Shown here piece after piece: positions 39,504 through 47,925 of a stretch of DNA of 64,000 nt. A program made the position numbers and the translations under genes. The DNA comes from an uncultured Lachnospiraceae bacterium (GTDB taxonomy: Bacteria; Bacillota; Clostridia; Lachnospirales; Lachnospiraceae): the NCBI GenBank assembly GCA_910578715.1, contig CAJTRL010000005.1, forward strand, positions 1 to 64,000, written 5' to 3'. Within the stretch, counting starts at the first letter, position 1. Each line of letters starts with the position of its first letter. Under the pieces are notes generated by a model, which worked only from the letters and a program-made list of their open reading frames with translations, was not told the DNA's origin and made no database searches.

Positions 39504-40208
39504 TTACCGCTTCTTCAATATCCATATCGCATAAAACAGAGAAATTGCCGTCAGTACGACTGCCCCAACGATAGCAGACCGTTCCGTCCGGGTACCGGCA
39601 ACGGCGCTCAGCGAGTTGATGGCGCTATGAGTAATCACACAGGGAATCAGACTCCCTGACGTATAAAAAATAACCGTAAACAGAAATCCAATCGCCGCGG
39701 CATAACATATCTGCAGCATTGTCTCCAATAGTTCTGCACCGTTCAGCAGGTTTACGATATGTCCGATTCCAAAAGTGAGACTTGAAATGATTATCGCCTG
39801 TCTGACATTATCTTTGCGCAATGCGTTAAACAAGAATCCTCTGAAAATTATTTCCTCTATAAAACCCACACACAGCATACTGACAATATACAGCGCTGTT
39901 TCGGGTAATGTCATATGCAGGGCAAAGCCATTCCAAAGATTCGTTGACGCTATGATAACAAGCGGGAAGAAAAACAGATACTTTCTGCCATCCGCCTTTA
40001 CTTTGCATAACCCGCATTTCTCTTTTAATCCGTTTCGCGTAATCCATACCAGGAGAACAACTGCCATAACAATACTAAGCGGCGCGGTAATGATTTTGGC
40101 CGTTCCCAATGAAGTTGAAAGGTTGTCCGCAGCGCTGTACAGCACAACATAGAATCCAATCCAGACAAGAGAAAACGTAAGCTCGTTTTTTTCATATAGT
40201 TTTATCAC
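39504..40208 (-). CDS. CPBP-family intramembrane metalloprotease
   Basis: 234 aa, about seven membrane spans, of the CAAX-protease/bacteriocin-processing (Abi) family. The three motifs are present: FIEEIIFRGFLFNALR (EExxxR), FGIGHIVNLLNG (FxxxH) and CVITHSAINSLS (HxxxN). Bacterial members mature peptides, give bacteriocin immunity or are uncharacterised. The ATG overlaps the TetR stop by four bases (ATGA), so its expression follows the repressor. No small peptide gene was found beside it. Confidence 0.88.
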   Translation of the reverse strand: MIKLYEKNELTFSLVWIGFYVVLYSAADNLSTSLGTAKIITAPLSIVMAVVLLVWITRNGLKEKCGLCKVKADGRKYLFFFPLVIIASTNLWNGFALHMTLPETALYIVSMLCVGFIEEIIFRGFLFNALRKDNVRQAIIISSLTFGIGHIVNLLNGAELLETMLQICYAAAIGFLFTVIFYTSGSLIPCVITHSAINSLSAVAGTRTERSAIVGAVVLTAISLFYAIWILKKR

Positions 40209-40792
40209 TTGTCTTCCTCCTGTACTGCCAGAACAGCGCCTTTATATGCCCGCTGCAGCTGCGCCGCAATGAGTTCTTCATCATATTCCAGCGAATTATT
40301 GGCGATGATGCTCGCATAACCATGCACAAACAGAAAAAGCGTCAGAAAAACCTTTTTTGTCTGTTCCAGATTCATTTCCATAGCCTCCTGCATTGGCCAA
40401 ATGACAGGATTCAGTTCTTCTGAGTCTATCATTTCAGCCAGACTGTCTCCGGCGACAAAACCGGACTGAAAAAGAAAACGGAATAACTGCGGTTCCTGAA
40501 TCGCAAAGCGGATATAGTTCAGCCCGATGACGAGCATCATTTCTTTCCGCCCTTTTTCTGAATTTATTTCATCCATATTCAGCAGAAATTCGGTATGATA
40601 TCCGTCCGCTTTTGCATATACGGTTTTTTTCAGTTCCTCAATCGTTGCAAAATGATACATGACGGGCTGTGTGGAACAATTCAGTCTCTGTGCCACGGTT
40701 CTTGCATTGATGTTTTCCGCCCCCGCTTCACGGGCAATATCAAATGCGGCGTCAATAATCATCTCTTTTGTAATCCTGGTTTTCGGTGGCAT
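40205..40792 (-). CDS. TetR-family repressor
   Basis: 195 aa. The N-terminal helix-turn-helix reads MIIDAAFDIAREAGAENINA and RTVAQRLNCSTQPVMYHFAT; the ligand domain has the TetR_C_33-like helices (NYIRFAIQEPQLFRFLFQSG ... FVHGYASIIANNSLEYDEEL). It directly precedes the protease gene and faces a clean operator overlapping its own promoter, so it almost certainly represses the two-gene operon. Inducing ligand unknown. RBS AAGGAAGAGAA. Confidence 0.92.
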   Translation of the reverse strand: MPPKTRITKEMIIDAAFDIAREAGAENINARTVAQRLNCSTQPVMYHFATIEELKKTVYAKADGYHTEFLLNMDEINSEKGRKEMMLVIGLNYIRFAIQEPQLFRFLFQSGFVAGDSLAEMIDSEELNPVIWPMQEAMEMNLEQTKKVFLTLFLFVHGYASIIANNSLEYDEELIAAQLQRAYKGAVLAVQEEDK

Positions 40793-40811
40793 TTCTCTTC
40801 CTTTTCTTTAT

Positions 40812-40839
40812 ATAATTTATGTTATATAACATGAATTAT
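40812..40839. promoter_or_regulatory. TetR operator
   Basis: A 28-bp palindrome (ATAATTTATGTTATATAACA and on), perfect but for one central-flank pair, with an inner 14-bp perfect ATGTTATATAACAT. It begins 20 bp before the tetR start and overlaps the -10 box. Confidence 0.8.
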
Positions 40840-40863
40840 AATTACTCTGTCCCTTTTTGTCAA
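40835..40863 (-). promoter_or_regulatory. Consensus SigmaA promoter of the tetR-CPBP operon
   Basis: On minus: TTGACA (40863-40858), 17-bp spacer, TATAAT (40840-40835). Both hexamers are perfect; the palindrome covers the -10 and start site. Confidence 0.8.
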
Positions 40864-41058
40864 CAAATTTTTCTAAACATTTATTCATACTGGTAACATT
40901 TCAGCCTCCGTCCGCGTTCATAATTTATTCATATTTAATTTAAAGAAACTTCACTTGCGTATCATTCTTTAGACATTTCTTTTGCATATACTAATATCAT
41001 AAGATAACACAAAAGAAGATACGAAGTAGACAGATTAATTAATACTTTTTCATAATAA

Positions 41059-41087
41059 ATGCCAGGTAAAACCAGTTTACCTGGCAT
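41059..41087 (-). terminator. Terminator after the 41111 gene
   Basis: ATGCCAGGTAAA, loop ACCAG, TTTACCTGGCAT: perfect 12-bp stem, followed on minus by TTTATT. A weak T-run but close to the stop. Confidence 0.6.
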
Positions 41088-41110
41088 CCTCCCTTTTCCG
41101 GGGTCTTTTT

Positions 41111-41587
41111 CTAATACAGCAGTCCTGCTAAAACCAGCGCAATACCAAATACGATAGCATATGCGCCTGCGAGAACCGCAAAACAGATTACAATTCTCAA
41201 TGCCATATTCATTTTCGGATTCCCGGCAACCGAAGCGGTTATCAGTATGCCAAATGCCGCCATTGCGCCTCCTATTGCGCCGTTCATAAAATTTCCACAG
41301 TGCAGTACCATAAATATATAAGCCCATATTGGCATTTTGGCCGGAACATACTGCTCCCCTGTCGCACAATCTCTGTTATCCAGAACAAGATATGGCTCGC
41401 TCATGCTTCTGATAACGAGAAGCGCCTTTTTATAACCGAGCGGAATTTCAAAATCCGTCTGAACAAATCCCGTCTTTACACGGTAATCTTTCAAATTTAA
41501 CAATGCGCCGTTTACAGCAATCTGCTTATTATTGATATACTCCACGCAATAACCGACGCCATCGACCATCACATTCCATGTTTTCAT
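41111..41587 (-). CDS. Small membrane protein of unknown function
   Basis: 158 aa from ATG at 41587 with GGAGAAGGTAC before it. About 80 N-terminal residues form a soluble beta-rich domain (MVDGVGYCVEYINNKQIAVN, YRVKTGFVQTDFEIPLGYK, LLVIRSMSEPYLVLDNRDC), followed by two to three membrane segments (IWAYIFMVLHCGNFMNGAIG, GGAMAAFGILITASV, RIVICFAVLAGAYAIVFG). I do not recognise the family. It is flanked by terminators on both sides and so forms a unit of its own between the TetR region and aldolase. Confidence 0.65.
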   Translation of the reverse strand: MKTWNVMVDGVGYCVEYINNKQIAVNGALLNLKDYRVKTGFVQTDFEIPLGYKKALLVIRSMSEPYLVLDNRDCATGEQYVPAKMPIWAYIFMVLHCGNFMNGAIGGAMAAFGILITASVAGNPKMNMALRIVICFAVLAGAYAIVFGIALVLAGLLY

Positions 41588-41633
41588 GTACCTTCTCCTT
41601 TTCCCCTCATAGAATAGTATCTTTTCTTTAAAC

Positions 41634-41661
41634 AAAAAGAGCTGCCACACTGGACAGCTCT
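41634..41661 (-). terminator. Terminator after fructose-bisphosphate aldolase
   Basis: On minus: AGAGCTGTCC, loop AGTGT, GGCAGCTCT, then TTTTTG. Confidence 0.85.
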
Positions 41662-41686
41662 TTCCTTATGAACAGTTTCCTGTTTC

Positions 41687-42550
41687 TTACGCTTTACCAA
41701 CTGAACCGAACAGTTCCATTTTCTCTTTTACTTTTGCCTTGATTGCTTCAGTTCCGGGAGCAAGCAGTTTACGAGGGTCAAATCCCTTGCCTTCAAGGTC
41801 CTTGCCCGCTTCGATATATTTACGGGTAGCTTCCGCAAATACCAGCTGGCACTCCGTATTTACATTAATCTTCGCAACGCCAAGAGAAATCGCTTTTTTA
41901 ATCATGTCGTCCGGAATACCCGTACCGCCGTGAAGAACGAGCGGAAGCGTTCCTGTCTTTTCCTGAACGGAAGCGAGAACATCGAACTGTAAGCCTTTCC
42001 AGTTTGCCGGATATTTTCCGTGAATGTTACCGATACCCGCTGCCAGGAAGTCTACGCCCAGGTCCGCAATCTGTTTGCACTCTGCCGGGTCTGCGCATTC
42101 GCCCATGCCTACAACGCCGTCTTCTTCACCACCGATGGAGCCGACTTCTGCTTCGATGGAAATTCCCTTTGCGTGAGCCGCCGCAACCAGTTCTTTTGTC
42201 TTTTCAATATTTTCTTCGATAGAGTATTTGGAACCGTCGAACATTACGGACGGAAATCCGGCTTCCATACATTTGTAGCAGTGGTCATAGGAACCGTGGT
42301 CCAGATGTACCGCTACCGGAACGGTAATGTTCTGGTCTTTAATCAGACCGTTTACAATACCCATTACGACATCGTAACCGCCCATATATTTTCCTGCGCC
42401 CTCAGATACGCCGAGGATTACCGGAGAATTGCACTCCTGTGCGGTCGCAAGAATGGCTTTGGTCCACTCAAGGTTGTTGATGTTGAACTGGCCAACTGCG
42501 TAATGGCCGGCTACTGCTTTTTGAAGCATTTCTGTTGCTGAAACTAACAT
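41687..42550 (-). CDS. fba: Class II fructose-bisphosphate aldolase
   Basis: Zinc-dependent aldolase cleaving fructose 1,6-bisphosphate in glycolysis. 287 aa. Zinc and catalytic residues are in VAVHLDHGSYDHCYKCMEAG (HLDHG), SIEAEVGSIGGEEDGVVG, GIGNIHGKYPANWKG and LVLHGGTGIPDDMIKKAI; AKINVNTECQLVFAEA completes the phosphate site. It resembles FbaA/GatY; the GIHGxY form and lack of tagatose context favour fructose bisphosphate. Start follows TGGAGGTAAATAAAG. Single gene with a -10 TATAAT at 42613-42618 upstream and a terminator downstream. Confidence 0.94.
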   Translation of the reverse strand: MLVSATEMLQKAVAGHYAVGQFNINNLEWTKAILATAQECNSPVILGVSEGAGKYMGGYDVVMGIVNGLIKDQNITVPVAVHLDHGSYDHCYKCMEAGFPSVMFDGSKYSIEENIEKTKELVAAAHAKGISIEAEVGSIGGEEDGVVGMGECADPAECKQIADLGVDFLAAGIGNIHGKYPANWKGLQFDVLASVQEKTGTLPLVLHGGTGIPDDMIKKAISLGVAKINVNTECQLVFAEATRKYIEAGKDLEGKGFDPRKLLAPGTEAIKAKVKEKMELFGSVGKA

Positions 42551-42612
42551 CTTTATTTACCTCCATCTTCTATTTTTCTCATTCAGGCTTATCCCACCCA
42601 ATGCTTGATGTC

Positions 42613-42618
42613 ATTATA
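42613..42618 (-). promoter_or_regulatory. Possible -10 box of fba
   Basis: Perfect TATAAT on minus, 63 nt before the start; -35 region is T-rich (TTTTCT) with no good hexamer. Tentative. Confidence 0.4.
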
Positions 42619-42677
42619 CAGCATTCCCTAAAAAAAGAAAACCTTTCCATTAACATTTTTTTCCATAACACTGCAAC

Positions 42678-43568
42678 TTATTCCGGCACGCGAATCTCCA
42701 GCGCCCGGTTCTTATTTTCAATCACTGCCCTCAGATGATTTCCGCCAAACTCCCCGTCCAGCGTCCATGCCACCTCCTGGTCCGATTCTATGGTAATCCG
42801 GGAAGTTTTGAAACTTCGGAAAGCATCCGAATGTACTCTTTTATCCACAAGCGCCGTTACAATATTGTTCATCTCCATCAGATTTGCCGGCTTTTTAACC
42901 AGCGTCACTTCAAACAGCCCGTCGTTCAGTTCCACATCTTTTCCGGTAATCCCTTTGAAGCCGCCGACGGAATTGGAATTGGTAATCATCCCATAAATAT
43001 ATTCGTTTTCGAGGCATACATCGTCATAACTGATTTTCATCCAGTAGGATTTGATGGAAGAGAGCCTTTTCACACCTTCCAGCAGATAAGCCGTGTGGCC
43101 GAGCATGTTTTTGATATCCTGTCTCGTTTCGTAAGATACATCCGTAAAAATTCCAAAAGCCGCTACATAGATGAAGGTATCGTCATTAAAAGCACCGATG
43201 TCACAGGCAAAATTTCTGCCGTTCACTACCGCATATGCCGCTTTGCTCATGCCGCGGGGAATGCCGAGACTGTTCGCAAAATCGTTCGTACTGCCCGCCG
43301 GCACATAGCCGATTGGCAGTTTTTCCCCACACTGCATCATTCCCGTAACTACTTCGTCCAGTGTTCCGTCTCCTCCGCTGCATACGACGATATCATATCC
43401 TTCCCGCCGCTCTTTTACGGCCCGGACGGCATCGCCCGGCCCCTGCGTCGGATATGCCGTGACCTCATATCCCGCCTTAACGAAGATATCGATGATATCA
43501 ATCAGATTACTCTTAATCTGCGCCTTTCCGGCTTTCGGATTATAAACGAAAAGCATCCTCTTATCCAT
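42678..43568 (-). CDS. Diacylglycerol/lipid kinase (DgkB/YegS family)
   Basis: 296 aa, cytoplasmic lipid kinase with the DAGK catalytic domain. The nucleotide-binding motifs are RMLFVYNPKAGKAQIKSN and VVCSGGDGTLDEVVTGMM (GGDGT), followed by LPIGYVPAGSTNDFANSLGI. Members phosphorylate diacylglycerol (DgkB, to recycle it in Gram-positives) or related lipids. The lipid substrate is not certain from sequence. RBS GGGAGGAAGCC. Downstream of the crh terminator, probably its own unit. Confidence 0.9.
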   Translation of the reverse strand: MDKRMLFVYNPKAGKAQIKSNLIDIIDIFVKAGYEVTAYPTQGPGDAVRAVKERREGYDIVVCSGGDGTLDEVVTGMMQCGEKLPIGYVPAGSTNDFANSLGIPRGMSKAAYAVVNGRNFACDIGAFNDDTFIYVAAFGIFTDVSYETRQDIKNMLGHTAYLLEGVKRLSSIKSYWMKISYDDVCLENEYIYGMITNSNSVGGFKGITGKDVELNDGLFEVTLVKKPANLMEMNNIVTALVDKRVHSDAFRSFKTSRITIESDQEVAWTLDGEFGGNHLRAVIENKNRALEIRVPE

Positions 43569-43607
43569 GGCTTCCTCCCGTCGCTCCTGTCAAAAAAGGA
43601 TTTTGTG

Positions 43608-43638
43608 AAAAAAAGACTCCCGGATGGGAATCTTTTTT
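43608..43638. terminator. Terminator after the crh-like gene
   Basis: GACTCCC, loop GGAT, GGGAATC flanked by A7 and T6, active on minus after crh and possibly on plus. Confidence 0.8.
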
Positions 43639-43648
43639 ATATTCTGCC

Positions 43649-43906
43649 TTACTGACTGCCGCCTAAAAATTTTTCAATCCCCGCAACTGCCGCTTCCTCG
43701 TCCTTGCCGTCCGCAATAACGGTCACCGCTTCATCACGGTTGAGCCCAAGGCCCATCATGCCCATAATGCTCTTGGCATTCACCTTCTTGTTTGACGACT
43801 CAATATACACGCTGCTGTCGTACTGGCTCGCTACCTGTACGAGCATGGCAACGGGTCTTGCTTCCAAGCCGCCCTCCAATTTGATTTGGACAGATTTTTG
43901 AATCAT
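43649..43906 (-). CDS. crh: Crh-like HPr-family protein without His15
   Basis: 85 aa from ATG at 43906 (AGGAGGAGAAGTT). It has the HPr fold: IQKSVQIKLEGGLEARPVAM where HPr has GLHARP, so the phosphocarrier His15 is Glu, and NAKSIMGMMGLGLNRDEAVT with the Ser46 site for HprK. Bacillus Crh has Gln at 15 and sits behind yvcL/whiA exactly as here, which supports the name. Such a protein would act in catabolite repression with CcpA or bind other partners but not pass phosphate. It is 17 nt after whiA, last gene of the rapZ-whiA-crh unit. Confidence 0.85.
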   Translation of the reverse strand: MIQKSVQIKLEGGLEARPVAMLVQVASQYDSSVYIESSNKKVNAKSIMGMMGLGLNRDEAVTVIADGKDEEAAVAGIEKFLGGSQ

Positions 43907-43923
43907 AACTTCTCCTCCTTTTA

Positions 43924-44799
43924 TCACCTCATATGTTCAGCAATCTCACTTAACTTCCGCAGTCGGTGATTCACTCCGGACTTCCCGACTGCCGGCTCCA
44001 GATATTCTCCCAGTTCTTTCAGCGGCGCTTCCGGATATTCCAGGCGGATTTCCGCCATCTGCCGCAGATTATCCGGCAGGTTTTCAAATCCATAGCGCTT
44101 TTTAATCAGAAGAATATCCTCTATCTGCCTTGACGCCGCCGTTACAGTCTTGGTAATATTCGCCGCCTCGCAGTTGACGCGTCTGTTGATGGAATTTCGC
44201 ATTTCTTTGACAATACGAAGGTTCTCCAGGTTCATTAAAGATACATGCGCTCCGATTACATTGAGCAAGTCCACAATGCCGGAACCCTCTTTTAAGTATA
44301 CGACATAATACTTTTTACGTTTAATTGTCTTCGCTTCTATTTGAAATTCCTGAATGATACGCTTTAGCTGCCCGGCCTGTTCCGGTCTGTTGCAAACAAA
44401 TTCCAGATGATAACTCTTCTCCGGGTCGCTCATAGAACCCGCGCACAGAAACGCGCCCCGTAAATAAGCGCGGACGCAGCAGTTGTTCTTAATCAAAAGA
44501 GCATTTACCGGAGTATCTAATGGGATGATATGGCGCTCTTCATCGTACAAATGCAGCGCCTGACAAATTTTCTCTTCGTCCTCTTCCCGCATAACATTAT
44601 TTATATTAAATGTTTTTTGCAATAATGTAAAGCATTTTCTGGCAATCGCTTCATTTTCCATATCGAATTTTATATGACGGCCGTCTTCCGTCAGGCGTCC
44701 GCCAAAGTGAAAAAACGCCGCCAGCTCCGCTAACTGACAATGCCTCGCCGGGCTGATATATGCCGCCAGTTCTTCCTTTACCGTACCGGAAAATGACAT
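43924..44799 (-). CDS. whiA: Sporulation/division regulator WhiA
   Basis: 291 aa. WhiA joins an N-terminal LAGLIDADG-like domain (CQLAELAAFFHFGGRLTEDG, LRGAFLCAGSMSDPEKSYHL) to a C-terminal helix-turn-helix (RLEYPEAPLKELGEYLEPAV, GKSGVNHRLRKLSEIAEHMR). It controls sporulation genes in Streptomyces and affects division and chromosome segregation in Bacillus. Between rapZ and crh in the usual rapZ-whiA cluster; the yvcK/mgfK gene usually present between them in Bacillus is missing here. Confidence 0.95.
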   Translation of the reverse strand: MSFSGTVKEELAAYISPARHCQLAELAAFFHFGGRLTEDGRHIKFDMENEAIARKCFTLLQKTFNINNVMREEDEEKICQALHLYDEERHIIPLDTPVNALLIKNNCCVRAYLRGAFLCAGSMSDPEKSYHLEFVCNRPEQAGQLKRIIQEFQIEAKTIKRKKYYVVYLKEGSGIVDLLNVIGAHVSLMNLENLRIVKEMRNSINRRVNCEAANITKTVTAASRQIEDILLIKKRYGFENLPDNLRQMAEIRLEYPEAPLKELGEYLEPAVGKSGVNHRLRKLSEIAEHMR

Positions 44800-44831
44800 C
44801 GTTATTCCTCCATATCTGCTGCATGCGGCGC

Positions 44832-45695
44832 TTATGATGAACCGCCGCAGTCCCTGTGATACAGTTTCAGTCCATAATTTCCGTGGTCTTTCATATGCTC
44901 GTATAACTCGTTAGCAAGCGTAACGCTCCGGTGCTTCCCGCCCGTACACCCTATGCCGATGACGAGCTGGTATTTTCCTTCCCTGATATAATTGGGAATC
45001 AAGAAGTTTAACATATCCACCAGCTTGTCCAGAAATTCCGGTGCCTCCGGAAAGCCCATGACATAATCCTGTACTTCTTTGTCATTCCCCGTTTTATGTT
45101 TCAGCTCATCTATATAAAAGGGATTCGGCAGAAACCGGACATCGAACACCAGGTCCGCATCCGCCGGGATTCCGTTTTTAAAACCAAATGACAGTATGGT
45201 TACCATCAGAGAATTATATTCTTCGTTCAGGACAAAAATGCGGTCCAGTTCTTCTTTCAATTCTCTCGTCAGCAGATTCGAGGTATCAATCACATAATCC
45301 GCCTTTTTTTTGATACTTTCCAGAATACTTCTCTCTTTGTCGATACCGTCCGCAATCCGGCCGTCAGGCGATACCGGATGCTTCCTTCTCGTTTCCTTAT
45401 ATCTTTTCAGCAAAACGGCGTCGCTTGCTTCCATAAACAAAATCTCAAACAGATAACCGTTCTCCCGAAGCTGCTCCAGCGCCCTCTGCGCCTCGTCAAA
45501 AGGCTGGTCGGCCCGCACATCCAGTCCCAGCGCTACTTTGGTAATTTCACCGCCCGGCCGGATAATCAGTTCCACAAACTTCTCAATCAAAGAAACCGGA
45601 AGATTATCAACACAATAAAATCCCAAATCCTCCAGCATTTTCAGCGCTGTTCTTTTACCTCCGCCGCTCATGCCCGTTACTATCACAAATCTCAT
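44832..45695 (-). CDS. rapZ: RapZ (YvcJ) nucleotide-binding protein
   Basis: 287 aa from ATG at 45695; an open frame extends 23 codons further, but the family begins at MRFVIVTGMSGGGKRTALKM, which is the Walker A (GMSGGGKRT instead of the commoner GMSGAGKS). The C-terminal domain has the GIGCTGGKHRSVTLANELYE motif. E. coli RapZ guides RNase E to GlmZ; YvcJ of Bacillus has nucleotide hydrolysis and affects competence. In Firmicutes it lies beside whiA. RBS AAGAGATG is weak. Confidence 0.93.
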   Translation of the reverse strand: MRFVIVTGMSGGGKRTALKMLEDLGFYCVDNLPVSLIEKFVELIIRPGGEITKVALGLDVRADQPFDEAQRALEQLRENGYLFEILFMEASDAVLLKRYKETRRKHPVSPDGRIADGIDKERSILESIKKKADYVIDTSNLLTRELKEELDRIFVLNEEYNSLMVTILSFGFKNGIPADADLVFDVRFLPNPFYIDELKHKTGNDKEVQDYVMGFPEAPEFLDKLVDMLNFLIPNYIREGKYQLVIGIGCTGGKHRSVTLANELYEHMKDHGNYGLKLYHRDCGGSS

Positions 45696-45807
45696 GTACG
45701 CACATCTCTTTCTTATTCTGCTGTATTTTCGGCTCTGCCCTGTTTCAGCTTCGCCGCATTTCAATTCATTCTTACTCCAACTTCACCCTGCTCTAACTCT
45801 GCCTTAT

Positions 45808-46734
45808 TTAAAAATCGCCCAGGAAAATAATTTCCGGTTCCAGTCTCACATGGAAACGTTCTTTTACTTTTTCCTGTACTTCCTCTATGACCTCTTTTAC
45901 ATCCGCCGCGCTGGCATTGCCAATATTCACTACAAATCCACAGTGTTTGTCGGAAACCTGCGCATCCCCGATACGGTAACCACGCATTCCGGCATCCATA
46001 ATCAGCTTTCCCGCAAAATATCCTTCCGGCCTCTTAAAGGTACTGCCCGCACTCGGATAATTTAACGGCTGTCTGCTCTGACGCTTTGCCATCAGTTCAT
46101 CCATCTTCGCCTGGATTTCTTCTTTTTCTCCCTTCTGCATCCGCAGCACTACCTCGAGCACGATAAAAGGTCTGTTTTTGATGATGCTGGTCCGGTAGCC
46201 AAATTCCATTGTATCGTTATCCAGTACCAGAATATTGCCTTCTTTATCCATCACTTTAACGGATTCCGTAATCTGTTTCATTTCTCCGTCATATGCCCCG
46301 GCGTTCATGACGACGCCGCCGCCGATGCTGCCCGGGATTCCCGCCGCAAATTCCAAACCGGAAAGTTCCGCATCCCTTGCCGCCGCTGCCGTTTTGGATA
46401 AAAGAGCTCCGGCCTGTGCAAAAATACGCTCTCCTTCCACCTTAATCCGGTTCATTCCTTCGCCTAGTTTGATAATGACTCCCCGGTAACCCTTATCCCC
46501 GACCAGAAGATTGCTCCCGTTTCCGAGGATAAAATAATTCTCTTCTATCTGATTCAGATAAGGAACGAGTTTCAGCAGTTCTTCCTCCTGCTCTATCAGG
46601 ACCATACATTCCGCAGCGCCGCCTATTCTGAAGGTCGTATGTCTGCTCATGGGTTCCGCAAAGAAAATTCTTTCTTTCGGAATGACATTTTCAATAAATT
46701 CATACATAGATGTATTCAAGCTCAATTTCTGCAC
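45808..46734 (-). CDS. murB: UDP-N-acetylenolpyruvoylglucosamine reductase
   Basis: FAD enzyme of wall synthesis that reduces UDP-GlcNAc-enolpyruvate to UDP-MurNAc. 308 aa. MSRHTTFRIGGAAECMV and FILGNGSNLLVGDKGYRG bind FAD; LEFAAGIPGSIGGGVVMNAG, the catalytic Ser in NYPSAGSTFKRPEG and the Glu in LEPEIIFLGDF complete the site. The start appears to be GTG (46734) with only a weak site upstream; an ATG nine codons later is the alternative. Upstream of rapZ by 112 bp, a common neighbour pairing. Confidence 0.95.
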   Translation of the reverse strand: MQKLSLNTSMYEFIENVIPKERIFFAEPMSRHTTFRIGGAAECMVLIEQEEELLKLVPYLNQIEENYFILGNGSNLLVGDKGYRGVIIKLGEGMNRIKVEGERIFAQAGALLSKTAAAARDAELSGLEFAAGIPGSIGGGVVMNAGAYDGEMKQITESVKVMDKEGNILVLDNDTMEFGYRTSIIKNRPFIVLEVVLRMQKGEKEEIQAKMDELMAKRQSRQPLNYPSAGSTFKRPEGYFAGKLIMDAGMRGYRIGDAQVSDKHCGFVVNIGNASAADVKEVIEEVQEKVKERFHVRLEPEIIFLGDF

Positions 46735-46854
46735 CGTCTCATTTCTTCAATATATAATATCTGTCTCATTATATGCCGAATTTTCAATCTAATTCCCATG
46801 CTGTTCCCACAGTCACCAAAAATCTTCGACTTATCGGCCTAATCGTTCGTACTT

Positions 46855-47793
46855 TCAGTCCAATACCATCTTCGCAGCACCATATATTCCCGCATCATTT
46901 CCCAGTGTCGCCAGCGCAAAAACCGTATCTTTACAATTCTTGAATACAGTTTTCTCAAAAGGCGGCCTGATATATTCAAAAAGCACTTCTCCGGCTTTAG
47001 AAACTCCGCCTCCGATTACAAAAATTTCCGGATTGATAATGCCCGCAATAACGCCCAGTCCTTTTCCGAGATATTCGCCAAATTTCTGCGCCACCTCAAT
47101 CGCAAGCTCATCTCCGGCTTTCACCGCATCAAAGACCGCTTTGGCAGATACTTCGCCTTTTCTCAGCACACTTTCTTTATCGCCTGCCGCCAGAGCTCTG
47201 TTGGCAAGCCTGACAATACCTGTCGCGGAAGCGTATTCTTCCAGACAGCCAAAATTTCCGCAGTTACAGCTCTCCGTCTCGTTATCCTCTACATGGATGT
47301 GTCCGATTTCTCCGCCCGCTCCGGTGGAACCTGTCATAATTTCCCCGTTGATGATAATGCCGCCGCCGACACCTGTCCCCAGCGTAACGGCAACCAGGTT
47401 CCGATAGCCCTGTCCGCCGCCCTTCCACATCTCACCGAGAGCCGCTACATTTGCGTCGTTACCGCCTTCTACCCGCATCCCGCCGAGCAGTCCGGACAGC
47501 TCTTTCTTCAAATCAAACTGGCCCCAGCCGAGATTAACCGCCGTATGCACGATGCCGTCTCCATCTACCGGACCAGGTACGCCGACCCCGACCCCGGCCA
47601 CATCATCCGCCGTTATTTTCTTCTCTTCCATCTTTGCAAGGATGCTTTTGGCGATATCAGGCAGAATTTCCTTTCCGCCATCTGCCGTCCGCGTCGTAAT
47701 CTCCCATTTATCAACCACATTTCCGTCCTTGTCGAACAGTCCTAATTTCACCGTAGTGCCGCCTACGTCCACCCCGAATACATAATTTGCCAT
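46855..47793 (-). CDS. ROK-family glucokinase
   Basis: 312 aa. Phosphorylates glucose with ATP. YVFGVDVGGTTVKLGLFDKD is the phosphate loop, GVGVGVPGPVDGDGIVHTAV the substrate part, VEGGNDANVAALGEMWKGGG the catalytic Asp region, and CNCGNFGCLEEYASATGIVR the zinc motif of ROK kinases. The repressor-type helix-turn-helix of ROK regulators is absent. RBS AAGGAAATCAGGACG. It is next to hprK, suiting a role in carbon sensing. Glucose specificity (versus other hexoses) is inferred from the family. Confidence 0.93.
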   Translation of the reverse strand: MANYVFGVDVGGTTVKLGLFDKDGNVVDKWEITTRTADGGKEILPDIAKSILAKMEEKKITADDVAGVGVGVPGPVDGDGIVHTAVNLGWGQFDLKKELSGLLGGMRVEGGNDANVAALGEMWKGGGQGYRNLVAVTLGTGVGGGIIINGEIMTGSTGAGGEIGHIHVEDNETESCNCGNFGCLEEYASATGIVRLANRALAAGDKESVLRKGEVSAKAVFDAVKAGDELAIEVAQKFGEYLGKGLGVIAGIINPEIFVIGGGVSKAGEVLFEYIRPPFEKTVFKNCKDTVFALATLGNDAGIYGAAKMVLD

Positions 47794-47881
47794 CGTCCTG
47801 ATTTCCTTTCTATTTTTCTGCTTTTTCTATCATCTGACTTTCTGTTTCCCTCTGTCCGGCCTCCAGTTTTCCATTCCCCGG

Positions 47882-47905
47882 AAGAATGCCCTTCAGGACA
47901 TTCTT
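47882..47905. repeat. Intercistronic hairpin between hprK and glucokinase
   Basis: AAGAATGCCC-TTCA-GGACATTCTT, 21 nt beyond the hprK stop, with one mismatch and no T-run; flanked by CCCCGG like the hairpins at 19947 and 21947. Confidence 0.6.
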
Positions 47906-47925
47906 TCAGGCGAGAAAGGCTTGCC

